DNA of 64,000 nt from BOG-931 sp963781725 (GCA_963781725.1 CAWAGV010000002.1:372001-436000); one strand, 5' to 3'; counted from the stretch's first letter, positions 42,062 to 51,168 are shown. The notes: a model not told the origin generated them from the sequence alone. Numbers and translations are program-made.

Positions 42062-43303
42062 TCAACCGCGGCCGAGATAGGAGGACATCGGCCATACCGG
42101 TTTGGCGTTCGCCGCAACCTTCGGCGCCAGCACCACCTGTTTGCCGTCCCGATTCTGCGTCACGCCGCACCGCGATTTGTCGTTCTGCCCCTTGGCATTG
42201 AACGAGATGCCGGGCCCGATACTGCAATTGTCGGTGATATTCGTTGTCCTGATCGCGTCCGCTAGCGCCTTCGGATCGGGTGAACCGGCACGCTTGTAGG
42301 CGTCGGCCACGGTCAGCATCGCTTCGAATGAATAGACGTGAAACGAGTTCAGGCCGACACCCGGATTGGCTTTGGCGATCGCCGCCTCGAGAACCGGCGT
42401 GAGTTTCTTGTTGGGATCCTGCCAGGGATTGAAGGCCATCGGGCCATCGGCAAATTTGCCGAGAGTCTTGAAATACTGGTCCTCGATCCAGCCCGGTCCC
42501 GAGCTCAGGATCGCCGGCGGCGTCCAGCGCTGCTTGACCAGTTCCCGCGTTAGCAGAATGGAATCGTTGAGCCGGCTGGTCACCATCAACGCATCGGGAT
42601 TGGCGGCCTTGGCTTTCGCCACCTCAACGGAGAGATCGCGCGCCTGCGGATCGTAGGCGATGTCGTCGACGATCGTATACGGCATGTTGAATTTCGGCAT
42701 CATCGCGCCGATGCCTTTCGACATCGCCGTGCCGAATGTGTCGTTCACATGCATGTAGACGACGGTTTTCGGCGTCACGCCGGTCAAGGCGAAGATCTCT
42801 TTCTGATTGAGGAACATGTCGGCGAGAACCATCGGCGCGGCCGGAAAATTCCGAAACACGAATTTATAACCCTGCTCGGTGATGTCCGGCGCCGCCGCAA
42901 CGGTGATGACAAAGGGGATGCCCTTCTGCTCGGCGACCTGGGCAATCACCGTGGTCTGGCCGGAGTTGAAGGCGCCGACGAGAATCTGCGCACCTTCGCC
43001 GATCAGCTTTTCGGCGCGCTCGCGCGCGACGTCGATGCTCGACTCGGTGTCGGCGTTCATGATGGCAAGCTCGGGCAGACCCATCGACCTGAGGATCGGC
43101 GGCGCAATTTCGATGCCGCGATAGTTATCCTGGCCGCTCCCCGCTTCGAATCCGGACCGCGGCAGCAGAACTCCGACTTTCAGCGGGCCGCCCTGCGCGC
43201 GGACGATCGCCGGCGCGGCCAGCGTGACCGCAGCCGCGCCCACGCCGGTGACGACACTAGCGACGACTTGGCGCCGATCGAGCAGCACTGGAGCGCGAAC
43301 CAT
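42062..43303 (-). CDS. Liv-type substrate-binding protein, copy 1 (Tat-type leader)
   Basis: A 413-residue periplasmic binding protein (type I fold, Peripla_BP_6). The leader MVRAPVLLDRRQVVAS has a twin arginine and ends PAIVRAQ, so it may use the Tat or Sec route. The mature part starts GPLKVGVLLPRSGFEAG and includes ILVGAFNSGQTTVIAQVAEQ and TEQGYKFVFRNFPAAPM. It lies next to livH; a diverged paralogue is directly upstream (43349). The good ribosome-binding site GGGGAGGAG precedes the ATG at 43301-43303. The ligand is unknown. Confidence 0.92.
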   Translation of the reverse strand: MVRAPVLLDRRQVVASVVTGVGAAAVTLAAPAIVRAQGGPLKVGVLLPRSGFEAGSGQDNYRGIEIAPPILRSMGLPELAIMNADTESSIDVARERAEKLIGEGAQILVGAFNSGQTTVIAQVAEQKGIPFVITVAAAPDITEQGYKFVFRNFPAAPMVLADMFLNQKEIFALTGVTPKTVVYMHVNDTFGTAMSKGIGAMMPKFNMPYTIVDDIAYDPQARDLSVEVAKAKAANPDALMVTSRLNDSILLTRELVKQRWTPPAILSSGPGWIEDQYFKTLGKFADGPMAFNPWQDPNKKLTPVLEAAIAKANPGVGLNSFHVYSFEAMLTVADAYKRAGSPDPKALADAIRTTNITDNCSIGPGISFNAKGQNDKSRCGVTQNRDGKQVVLAPKVAANAKPVWPMSSYLGRG

Positions 43304-43348
43304 GACGATCTCCTCCCCCAGGCGATCGGTGCACTGAAGGACGTTACC

Positions 43349-44569
43349 TCACGTGCGGTTCTGATACGACGGAATCGGCCACACCGGCTGACCGTTCGCC
43401 GCTTCTTTCGGCGCAACGGTGACGAGCTTGCCGCCGCGATTCTGGATGCCGCCGCCGACGATCTTGTCGTTCTGGCCTTTGGCATTGAACGAAATGCCGG
43501 GCCCGATACTGGCGTTGTCGGTGATATTCGTGGTGCGCACCGCTTCGGCCAGCGCCTTGGGGTCGGAAGAGCCGGCGCGCTTGTAGGCGTCGGCAGCAAC
43601 CAGCAGGGCTTCGAACGTATAGACGTGATTGGTGTTCAGGTTGATCCCCGGATACGCCTTGGCCAGGGCATCTTCGAGCATCTTCGAGAGTTTCTTGTTC
43701 GGATCGTACCACGGCACGAAACTCATCGGCCCGTCGGACAGCTTGCCGAGCGTCTTGATGTACTGATCCTCATACCAGCCCGGGCCCATGCTCAGGATCG
43801 CCTGCGGGGTCCAGCGCTGCTTGACCAGTTCGCGGGTCAGCAGCATCGCATCGTTGAGACGGCCGACGACGAGGATGGCATCGGCGTTGGTCGCCTTGGC
43901 CTTGGTCACCTCGATCGACAGATCGCGCGCCGCCGGATCGTAGGAAATCTCGTCGGCGAGCGTATACGGCATGTCGAACTTCGGCATCATCGCCGCAATG
44001 CCCTTCGACATCGCGGTGCCGAACAGATCGTTGACGCGCATGAAGACGACGGTCTTTGGCGCCTTGCCGGCGATCGCGAAGACCTGCTTCTGCGCCAGGA
44101 ATCCGTCGCGGGTCAGCATCGGCGCGGTCGGGAAGTTGCGGAACACAAACTTGTAACCTTGCTCGGTGATATCCGGCGCGCCCGCGATATTGATGACCAA
44201 AGGCACGCCCTTTTGCTCCGCCACCTGGGCCATCGCCGTGGTCTGGCCGGAATCGAACGCACCGACCAAAAGTTGCGCGCCGTCGCTGATCAGCTTTTCG
44301 CAATGTTCGCGCGCGGTATCGACATTCGACTCGGTGTCGCCGTTGATGATCGTCAGTTCGGGCAATCCGAGCGATTTGAGGATGCCGGCCGCGATATCGA
44401 CGCCGCGCTGGCAGTCCTGGCCGATGCCGGCTTCATAGCCCGACCGCGGCAGCAGGACGCCGACTTTCAACGGCCCGCCCTGGGCGCGCAGCACGGCAGG
44501 CGCCGCAATGGTCGCGGCGGCGGAAGCAAGCAACTGACGGCGATTGAACAGCGTGTGAATGCGGGTCAC
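43349..44569 (-). CDS. Liv-type substrate-binding protein, copy 2 (Tat-type leader)
   Basis: A 406-residue paralogue of the gene at 42062, with the same layout. Leader MTRIHTLFNRRQLLASAA with a twin arginine, then PAVLRAQGGPLKVGVLLPRS. The matching blocks run along the whole length (for example SIGPGISFNAKGQNDK in both). The GTG at 44567-44569 follows a strong GGGAGGA site. The main differences are in the inter-lobe region and C-terminus (KSRCGVTQNRDGK versus KIVGGGIQNRGGK), so a recent-to-moderate duplication with possible ligand divergence. It is 45 bp upstream of copy 1 in the operon. Confidence 0.92.
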   Translation of the reverse strand: MTRIHTLFNRRQLLASAAATIAAPAVLRAQGGPLKVGVLLPRSGYEAGIGQDCQRGVDIAAGILKSLGLPELTIINGDTESNVDTAREHCEKLISDGAQLLVGAFDSGQTTAMAQVAEQKGVPLVINIAGAPDITEQGYKFVFRNFPTAPMLTRDGFLAQKQVFAIAGKAPKTVVFMRVNDLFGTAMSKGIAAMMPKFDMPYTLADEISYDPAARDLSIEVTKAKATNADAILVVGRLNDAMLLTRELVKQRWTPQAILSMGPGWYEDQYIKTLGKLSDGPMSFVPWYDPNKKLSKMLEDALAKAYPGINLNTNHVYTFEALLVAADAYKRAGSSDPKALAEAVRTTNITDNASIGPGISFNAKGQNDKIVGGGIQNRGGKLVTVAPKEAANGQPVWPIPSYQNRT

Positions 44570-44631
44570 GGCAAAATCCTCCCAAGATTTGTCGAAATGC
44601 TAGGAAACTGTCGCGGCCGCGGCAAGCGCGA

Positions 44632-45927
44632 TCATGCGGCCAAAAGCTGCGCCGTTGCCGCAGCAATCTGCAACAGCCGGTGATCGTGGCCGTTCCGCGC
44701 CACCACCATCAAGCCGACCGGCAGCGGAGCCGGCAGCGGCAGCGAGATCGCACAGAGATCAAAGAAATTGATGATCGACGTGTTGCGCAGCGTGGCGGCA
44801 TTGCGGGTGGCAAAGACATTGGTATCGGCCACTTCGGCAATGGTCGGCGCCACGATCGACGTGGTCGGCATGATCAGCGCATCGAGCGTGGCGAGCCGGG
44901 CGTCCATGGCGCACACCAGCCGGGCGCGTTCCTGCATCATGACGTCATAGTCGGCTTTGGGGATCGCCATCCCGCGCTCGATCCGGGCACGGACATTGGG
45001 ATCGACATCGCCGCCGCGCCGGGTGATGCGGTCGCGGTGAATGATGCCGGCCTCATAGGGCGAGATTCCGCCCTTGGCATTGACCACACCCATGCCGTCG
45101 AATAGCGGCAGCGTCTCGCGCGAAATTCGCACACCCCCGGCGTCGAGCCGCCCCAGAGCCGCATTGAAGGCCGCCGTCACCGTGTCGTCGAGGCGGTCGA
45201 GCGGCAATCCTTCGGCGACCCCAAAGCGAAGCCCGGCAAGCGCCAGCGGCTCGAGCGGTAAAATGTCCTCGCCCGCCATGACGGCGTCGGCAGCCGCGCA
45301 TTCGGCGACGGTGCGGCCGATCGGCCCGATCGAGTTGAGCGTGAAGCTCAAGGGAAAGGCGCCGTCGGTCGGTACGCGCTGCCGGCTCGGCTTGAACCCG
45401 ACCAGACCACACAGCGCCGCCGGTATCCGCACCGAGCCGCCGGTATCGGTGCCGATGGCGATATCGCACATGCCGTCGGCAACGCTCACCGGCGCACCTG
45501 ACGACGAGCCGCCAGGAACCCGTGTGCGATCCCTTGGATTCCGCGGTGTGCCGTAATGCGGATTGGCGCCGATGCCCGAGAATGCGTATTCGACCATGTT
45601 GGTCTTGGCGACAATGACAGCACCGGCCGCGCGCAACCGCTGCACGACGGGCGCGTCTGCCTTTGCCGGCGCCGCTTCTTCGGCCAGGATTTTCGAGCCG
45701 GCGCGCGTCGGTTCGCCGGCGACGTCGAACAGATCCTTGATGCTGACGATGACGCCGTCGAGCGGCCCGCGCGTGGCGCCGCGCACCTTGCGGGCGTCGG
45801 CGGCGTCGGCTGCCGCACGTGCGGTATCGGCGTAGACCGTCAGGCAGGCGCGCGCCCCCTCGCCTTTTGGATCGGCGATCCGGGCGAGCGCCTGCTCCAG
45901 CCGGTCGCGGCAGGTAGACTGCGCCAT
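44632..45927 (-). CDS. Amidase signature-family enzyme
   Basis: A 431-residue amidase of the AS family. The catalytic triad is seen as K64 in VSIKDLFDVAG, cis-Ser at about 141-142 in GGSSSGAPVSVA, and nucleophile S165 in GTDTGGSVRIPAALCGLVG. Members hydrolyse amides, or work as GatA-type or allophanate hydrolases; there is no GatB/C nearby, so a stand-alone amidase is more likely. It lies between the hydroxyacid oxidase (2 bp upstream) and the two substrate-binding proteins in one minus-strand unit, suggesting that the transported substrate is an amide or releases ammonia. The ATG at 45925-45927 is chosen; the upstream extension overlaps the oxidase gene. Confidence 0.9.
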   Translation of the reverse strand: MAQSTCRDRLEQALARIADPKGEGARACLTVYADTARAAADAADARKVRGATRGPLDGVIVSIKDLFDVAGEPTRAGSKILAEEAAPAKADAPVVQRLRAAGAVIVAKTNMVEYAFSGIGANPHYGTPRNPRDRTRVPGGSSSGAPVSVADGMCDIAIGTDTGGSVRIPAALCGLVGFKPSRQRVPTDGAFPLSFTLNSIGPIGRTVAECAAADAVMAGEDILPLEPLALAGLRFGVAEGLPLDRLDDTVTAAFNAALGRLDAGGVRISRETLPLFDGMGVVNAKGGISPYEAGIIHRDRITRRGGDVDPNVRARIERGMAIPKADYDVMMQERARLVCAMDARLATLDALIMPTTSIVAPTIAEVADTNVFATRNAATLRNTSIINFFDLCAISLPLPAPLPVGLMVVARNGHDHRLLQIAAATAQLLAA

Positions 45928-45929
45928 AG

Positions 45930-47183
45930 TCAGGCCTTCACGATCATCGAAAGCTTGAGGTCCTGCAATGAAGGCGCGCCGATCTGCTGCATCGCAACGC
46001 GAAGCTCGGTGCGCAGGATGTCCAGCACCCGTTCGACGCCGGGCTGACCGAACGCGCCAAGTCCCCAAAGATAGGGCCGGCCGACGGCGACGCCTTTAGC
46101 GCCCATGGCCAGCGCCTTGACGATATCGGTGCCGCGGCGGAAGCCGGAATCGATCAGCACCGGCATCTTGCCGGCAACTTCGATCACCTCCGGCAGCGTT
46201 TCGATGGTCGAGCGGCCGGATTCGTCGGCGCGGCCGCCGTGATTGGAGACAATGATCGCATCGATGCCGGTCTCCGCCGCGATCTTGGCATCCTCCCAGG
46301 CGAGGATGCCCTTCAGCACCATCTTGGTTTTGGATACGTCGCGTAGCCGCTTGATGTAGTCCCACGACATGCTCGGCGACTGGATGTTCTTCAGCCCGGA
46401 GACATCAGCGCCCTCATAGATCGGGTTATCGCGCAGCGAGGCCTGCAGGCTGGACTTGTCGTGGCATCCGGAGCACTGCCGGGTGTCGGTCGCCTTCATG
46501 CGCAAGGCGACCTCCTGGTTGCGGCCGCCGTTGCGGTCCACGGTGACCGCAATTGCGATCGAACCCTGCCGCTCCATGCTCTCGACATGATGCTTGGCGA
46601 CCTCGAACTTGTCGGTGGCATAAAGCTGCGACCAGATCGGCCGGCCACGCGCGGCAATGGTATCGGCGACCGAAGCCGAGGCTTGCGTCGACAGGATCAT
46701 CAGGTGGTCGCCGATCTTTGCCGCCCGCGCGACGCCCTCTTCGCCGTCCGCATTGTAGGCCCTGTGGCCGCCGGTCGGCGCAACGATGATCGGCGTCTCG
46801 TATTTCTGCCCAAGGATCTCCGTGCTCATGTCGATCTTGCTGACGTCGACAAGGCGGCGCGGCCTGATCTGGTATTTCAGGAAGCCGGCGCGATTGGCGC
46901 GCAAGGTCACATCGTCGTCCACGCCCGACGCCATATAGCCGAAATGCGCCGGCGGCACGTTCTTGTGCGCGACCGGCTCGAAGTCGAAAATATCCAGCGC
47001 GTCCTTCGGGCTCGCGATCAGGTGGTCGTAGTCGCGCGGCGCCCACACGAACGGATCGGCCGGCAGCGCCGGGTATGGTTCGCCGGCCAGCGCCGCAATA
47101 CTGGTCCCGGCGAACAGCGGGCTCGCCGCCAGGAACTGGATGAAGCGGCGGCGATTGGTGATTTGGGCTGCGGTCAGCGGCAT
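45930..47183 (-). CDS. Tat-exported FMN-dependent alpha-hydroxyacid oxidase/dehydrogenase with CxxCH motif
   Basis: A 417-residue protein starting MPLTAAQITNRRRFIQFLAAS, a twin-arginine leader, so the enzyme probably acts in the periplasm. The FMN-dependent alpha-hydroxyacid dehydrogenase fold is shown by the lysine in MVLKGI (K291), the catalytic histidine in VSNHGGR (H315), and LIDSGFRRGTDIVKALAMGAKGVAVGRPY. An unusual feature is CSGCH at residues 237-241 (bases 46461-46475), the c-type heme attachment signature, inside the middle of the barrel. Family members oxidise lactate, mandelate or glycolate. A GGGGGAG site precedes the ATG at 47181-47183. It is first in the eight-gene unit with the amidase and Liv genes. 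Confidence 0.87.
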   Translation of the reverse strand: MPLTAAQITNRRRFIQFLAASPLFAGTSIAALAGEPYPALPADPFVWAPRDYDHLIASPKDALDIFDFEPVAHKNVPPAHFGYMASGVDDDVTLRANRAGFLKYQIRPRRLVDVSKIDMSTEILGQKYETPIIVAPTGGHRAYNADGEEGVARAAKIGDHLMILSTQASASVADTIAARGRPIWSQLYATDKFEVAKHHVESMERQGSIAIAVTVDRNGGRNQEVALRMKATDTRQCSGCHDKSSLQASLRDNPIYEGADVSGLKNIQSPSMSWDYIKRLRDVSKTKMVLKGILAWEDAKIAAETGIDAIIVSNHGGRADESGRSTIETLPEVIEVAGKMPVLIDSGFRRGTDIVKALAMGAKGVAVGRPYLWGLGAFGQPGVERVLDILRTELRVAMQQIGAPSLQDLKLSMIVKA

Positions 47184-47332
47184 GGCAGGTGCTCCCCCCG
47201 AGTGTTGTTTTGCGCATCCTATCGGCGGGACCCGCCGTTGCACCAGACCTCGTTTCACAACACCTGCCATTGCAAATCTGACCGGCGACCTGCCATCATC
47301 GGCGCAACGCACCGCAACGCAGGAAAAACAGG

Positions 47333-48232
47333 ATGCCGAACGGCAAGCCGACGATCGCATTTATCGGTTTTGGCGAAGCCGGCCACGCCATCGCGTCCGG
47401 TTTGCGCGAGGCCGGTCTCGAAACCATGGCGGCCTGGGACATTCTTTTCCCGAAGCCCGAGGGCGCGAAACTCAAACAGGCCGCCGAGGCAACCAGCGTG
47501 CGCGTCGCGCAATCGGCCGCCGACGCGGTCCGCGGGGCCGATCTGATCATTTCGGCAGTCACCGCCGCATCCAGCACCGAAGCGGCCCGGTCGGTGAAAT
47601 CGCACCTCGCCGGCAAGCCGTATTTCCTCGACATCAATTCGGTGTCGCCCGGCCGCAAGCAGAATTCCGCCAAGGAACTCGGCGACGCCGCCCGCTACGT
47701 CGATGTCGCGATCATCGCACCGATCTATCCGGTACGGCACCAGACCCCGATGCTGCTCGCCGGTCCCGATGCGCAGGCCGTCGCGCCAATGCTGTCCGGA
47801 TTAGGCATGCGGGTGAGCGTTTCCGGCGCCGAAATTGGCGCCGCGGCCGCCATAAAGATGGTGCGCAGCGTGATGATCAAGGGCATCGAGGCCCTGACGC
47901 TGGAATGCTTCCTTGCCGCCGCGCGGGCCGGCATCGTCGATGACGTCGCGGTGTCGATGAAGAACAATTATCCCGGCCTCGATTGGGCGAAGATCGTGCC
48001 TTACAACCTCGAGCGCATGGCCAATCACGGCGAGCGCCGCGCCGCCGAAATGGAAGAATCCGCCGAGACGCTGCGCGAACTTGGCGTCGAGCCGCTGATG
48101 ACGGCGGCCACGGTCAAGCGGCAGCGCGAGATGGGCCAGATCGGCACGCAGCAAGCGGTACGAGTCGTCCTCAACAAGGATCGCGCCGCGATGCTGAACG
48201 CCATCAGTGCCGCGGCGCGCGACCGGCACTAA
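47333..48232 (+). CDS. NAD(P)-dependent oxidoreductase, 6-phosphogluconate/hydroxyisobutyrate dehydrogenase type
   Basis: A 299-residue dehydrogenase: Rossmann motif AFIGFGEAGHAIASGL, DINSVSPGRKQ in place of the family's usual DxSTxSP segment, and a C-terminal helical domain with AAAIKMVRSVMIKGIEAL (the catalytic lysine-bearing helix, GAAAAIKM). The pattern suggests a beta-hydroxyacid dehydrogenase subgroup, with DUF1932-like C-terminus. It is divergent from the hydroxyacid oxidase (149 bp between starts), so both may act on hydroxy acids under one control. The exact substrate is unknown. Confidence 0.85.
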   Translation: MPNGKPTIAFIGFGEAGHAIASGLREAGLETMAAWDILFPKPEGAKLKQAAEATSVRVAQSAADAVRGADLIISAVTAASSTEAARSVKSHLAGKPYFLDINSVSPGRKQNSAKELGDAARYVDVAIIAPIYPVRHQTPMLLAGPDAQAVAPMLSGLGMRVSVSGAEIGAAAAIKMVRSVMIKGIEALTLECFLAAARAGIVDDVAVSMKNNYPGLDWAKIVPYNLERMANHGERRAAEMEESAETLRELGVEPLMTAATVKRQREMGQIGTQQAVRVVLNKDRAAMLNAISAAARDRH

Positions 48233-48244
48233 TGGAGCGGGTTT

Positions 48245-48267
48245 GCGGCGCCGTTCAACGGCGCCGC
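48245..48267. terminator. Bidirectional terminator between convergent genes
   Basis: GCGGCGCCG (48245-48253) and CGGCGCCGC (48259-48267) form a 9-bp perfect GC stem around TTCAA, extendable to 11 bp. It lies between the dehydrogenase stop (48232) and the 3' end of the GH1 gene, whose stop is inside it. No long T-run, but the stem strength and position suggest transcription is limited in both directions. Confidence 0.6.
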
Positions 48268-49661
48268 ATCAGGGCAGCCAAATAGGCAAATGACGCCTTC
48301 GGCATGCGTTTGAGCGTCGCGAAATCGACGTGAACCACGCCGAAGCGCCGACTGTAGCCTTCCTGCCACTCAAAATTGTCCAGCAGCGACCAGACGAAAT
48401 AACCGCGCAGCTTCGCGCCGGCGGCAAGCGCGCGCCGCGCGGCGGCGATGTGATCGCGGAGATAGGCAACCCTTTGCTCGTCGCCGACCGCGCCATCCGG
48501 ATCGACTGTTTCGTCGTAGGATGCGCCGTTCTCGGTGATATAGACCGGCAGATCGCCATAGCGGTTGCGGATGTCGAGTAGCACTTCGGTTAACCCGCTT
48601 GCATCGACCGGCCAGCCCATCGCCGTGAACGGCGTGCCCTGCGGCACGGCGCCGAACCATGCGCCGAACACCGTCTGCGGTGCGTTCGCCACCCACATCG
48701 GCGCGTAATAGTTCAAGCCGAGAAAATCGAGTTGCTGGTGCAGCACCGCGAGATCGCCGCTCCGTACCAGCGGGGTAAAGTCCTGCATGACCGCGGCGGG
48801 ATAGGCCCCTTTCACCAGCGGATCGAGACAGGCGCGATTCCACAAGGCATCGAAGCGGACGACCGCCTGATGATCCTCTTCCCTGTCAGTCGAAGGCCGC
48901 ACCGGCTGAAGGTTGACGATGGTGCCCAGCTGCAAGCCGGCGCGCTCGGCGCGCAAGGCCTGTACCGCCCGCGCCGTCGCCAGGTTTTGATGATGCGTGG
49001 CGGCCAGCATGTTGGGCAGGCCGCTCAGCCCGGGCGCATGCTGCCCGATGCCGTGACCGAAGATGGCGTGAATGTTGGGTTCATTGAACATCGCCCAATG
49101 TTTGACCCGGTCGCCGAGCCGCCGGCCGACAATGCCGGCGTAGTCCGCGAACCTGTCCGCGATATCGCGCTTGAGCCAGCCGCCCTGGTCCTGCAAGGCT
49201 AGCGGCAAATCCCAATGATAGAGGCAAAGCCACGGCACAATGCCGCGCGCAATCAAGCCATCGACCAGCCGGTCATAAAAATCGAGGCCGCGCGGCTCGG
49301 CCGCGCCGCTGCCGGCCGGCATGATACGCGGCCACGCGGTCGAGAACCGGTAGGCGCCAAAGCCGCCTTGCGACAGCAAGGCAATGTCGTCGGCCCAGCG
49401 ATGGTAATGGTCACAAGCGACGTCGCCGGTATCGCCATTCTTGACCTTCCCCGGCGTGCGCGAAAATACATCCCAGATGCTTTTGCCGCGGCCGTCCGCG
49501 TCAACCGCGCCTTCGATCTGGTAACTCGACGTTGACGCGCCCCACACGAAGTCCGCGGGAAAGTCGCTTGCCTCGTCGGCGGCGCCGGAGTTCATCGCCG
49601 CTCCCAGGGCCAAAGGACCGATCGATGCCGCAAGCAAACGCCGCCGCGACATCGCCGGCAT
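48255..49661 (-). CDS. Glycoside hydrolase family 1 beta-glucosidase with Tat-type leader
   Basis: A 468-residue GH1 enzyme. The acid/base glutamate is E194 in AMFNEPN and the nucleophile is E377 in YITENGASY. PADFVWGASTSSYQIEGAV and LYHWDLPLALQD are further family motifs. The N-terminus MPAMSRRRLLAASIGPLALGAA is a twin-arginine leader with an unusual location for GH1, which is normally cytoplasmic. It cleaves beta-glucosides or related glycosides. The ATG at 49659-49661 follows a GAGG site; an ATG three codons later also works. It starts just before the aldolase gene's stop, so both are one operon. Confidence 0.92.
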   Translation of the reverse strand: MPAMSRRRLLAASIGPLALGAAMNSGAADEASDFPADFVWGASTSSYQIEGAVDADGRGKSIWDVFSRTPGKVKNGDTGDVACDHYHRWADDIALLSQGGFGAYRFSTAWPRIMPAGSGAAEPRGLDFYDRLVDGLIARGIVPWLCLYHWDLPLALQDQGGWLKRDIADRFADYAGIVGRRLGDRVKHWAMFNEPNIHAIFGHGIGQHAPGLSGLPNMLAATHHQNLATARAVQALRAERAGLQLGTIVNLQPVRPSTDREEDHQAVVRFDALWNRACLDPLVKGAYPAAVMQDFTPLVRSGDLAVLHQQLDFLGLNYYAPMWVANAPQTVFGAWFGAVPQGTPFTAMGWPVDASGLTEVLLDIRNRYGDLPVYITENGASYDETVDPDGAVGDEQRVAYLRDHIAAARRALAAGAKLRGYFVWSLLDNFEWQEGYSRRFGVVHVDFATLKRMPKASFAYLAALMRRR

Positions 49662-49671
49662 GATCGAAGCC

Positions 49672-50496
49672 TCACCGTTTCCCTTTCGGCTTGCTGCGCG
49701 TGATCTTGCGCGCCTTGGTCTTGCTCGTCTTGACGGGTTTTGCCTTGGCGGGGCTGGCTTTGCCGCTCGTTCGCGCCGGATTGCCACCGCTGCCTTCGCG
49801 GATGCTCCAGTATTCCCACGTCCGCGCGATGACGCTCGGCATCAGGCTGATCGTACCGGCGAGTTTGGTCTCGCCCGGATGCAGCGGTGTTGCCGAACCC
49901 AGCAACAGCGCATTCAACAGATGCCTCGCGTTGTCGCACATGAAGACCGAGCGCGACACCAGTTCCTTCACGCCACCGCCGACCACGGTGGCGCCGTGAC
50001 GGTTCATCATCACGGCATGATGCTTGCCGAGCGCGCGCGCCAGCGACTGGCCTTCTTCCGGTTTCACCACCAGCAGATTGGTGTCGCCGAATTCGTCATG
50101 CTGATCCCAGAACGGCACTTCCTCGCCCATCGCCGCGCCGACATGGAAAACCGGAACGACCGGCTTGCCGGCAATGGCGAACGGCATGATCGCCGGCGCA
50201 TGGTGATGACACACCGCCATGACGTCCGGGCGCGCCTGATAAATGCAGCCGTGGATCACCCGCTCGGCATAGAGATGCGCTGTCGGCGGTTTCACCGGCT
50301 CGGAATCGAGGGTGAATTCCAAAATATCTTCCGGCTGGATCATCGCCGGCGAACGGGCGCGCGACAGCAGGTAGCGGTTGGGATCGGTCGGATGGCGGGC
50401 GCTGACATGGCCGAAGGCATCGAGCACGCCTTCATTGCCAAGAATGCGGTTGGCGAGCGCGACTTCGGCGATCAGGTCTTTCAGTGGATTGGGCAC
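49672..50496 (-). CDS. Class II aldolase/adducin-family protein
   Basis: A 274-residue protein with the AraD/fuculose-aldolase fold. Visible motifs are GVLDAFGHVSARHP, the metal-binding histidines in VCHHHAPAIMPFA, and NRHGATVVGGGV. Members split or epimerise small sugar phosphates or hydroxy ketones, or act as dehydratases. The C-terminus (about residues 230-274) is a Lys/Arg/Ser-rich tail unlike the fold. It is the first gene of a two-gene operon with the GH1 enzyme, with its stop 11 bp before the GH1 start. The substrate is unknown. The 216-bp gap to the IorA gene holds the divergent promoters. Confidence 0.85.
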   Translation of the reverse strand: MPNPLKDLIAEVALANRILGNEGVLDAFGHVSARHPTDPNRYLLSRARSPAMIQPEDILEFTLDSEPVKPPTAHLYAERVIHGCIYQARPDVMAVCHHHAPAIMPFAIAGKPVVPVFHVGAAMGEEVPFWDQHDEFGDTNLLVVKPEEGQSLARALGKHHAVMMNRHGATVVGGGVKELVSRSVFMCDNARHLLNALLLGSATPLHPGETKLAGTISLMPSVIARTWEYWSIREGSGGNPARTSGKASPAKAKPVKTSKTKARKITRSKPKGKR

Positions 50497-50712
50497 AACA
50501 GAACCTCGTTTGCGGCAGCGCCGGCCGGCTGCCTCGGCTTTCAGGACAATCGACAGACTGCGTTCCGTTCAGACCGGCCGCCGACAAATGGTGACGCCGG
50601 GGAACACGCCCTGTCATCGCCGGCCGCTTTGCGCGATAATGCAAATTAGCGAGACAAAAAAGCACCGGAGCGCCGCGAGCGCAACGGCTTTCCATGCGAG
50701 TGAGATGTCCCA

Positions 50713-51165
50713 ATGGTCGCTTTGACGGTCAATGGCCAGCAACACCAGATCAGCGTTGCACCCGACACGCCGTTGCTTTGGATCTTGCGCGAACACCTCA
50801 AGCTGACCGGCACCAAGTTCGGCTGCGGCATCGCCGCCTGCGGCGCCTGCACGGTGCATATCGATGGCGAGGCGGTACGCTCCTGCGCCATGCCGGTTTC
50901 GCTGGCCGAGGGAAAATCCGTCACCACCATCGAAGGGCTTTCGCCCGACCGCAGCCATCCGCTGCAAAAGGCCTGGATCGCCGAGCAGGTGCCGCAATGC
51001 GGCTATTGCCAGTCCGGGCAGATCATGCAGGCCGCCATTTTGCTCGCCGGCAACAAAAATCCATCGCGTGACGACATTGTCGCGCACATGGACGGCAACA
51101 TTTGCCGCTGCGGCACGTATCTGCGGATCATCAGCGCGATCCAGCGCGCCGCGCGGGAGGGTTGA
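50713..51165 (+). CDS. iorA: (2Fe-2S) subunit of isoquinoline 1-oxidoreductase-type molybdenum hydroxylase
   Basis: A 150-residue iron-sulphur subunit. A plant-type ferredoxin domain contains GCGIAACGACTVHIDG, then a second cluster domain has QCGYCQSGQIMQAA and GNICRCGTYLRI, giving two (2Fe-2S) clusters. It passes electrons from the molybdenum subunit encoded next (IorB, 3 bp away). Together they hydroxylate an aldehyde or N-heterocycle. The ATG at 50713 gives MVALTVNGQQHQISVA. No cytochrome partner gene is adjacent. Confidence 0.92.
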   Translation: MVALTVNGQQHQISVAPDTPLLWILREHLKLTGTKFGCGIAACGACTVHIDGEAVRSCAMPVSLAEGKSVTTIEGLSPDRSHPLQKAWIAEQVPQCGYCQSGQIMQAAILLAGNKNPSRDDIVAHMDGNICRCGTYLRIISAIQRAAREG

Positions 51166-51168
51166 GTC

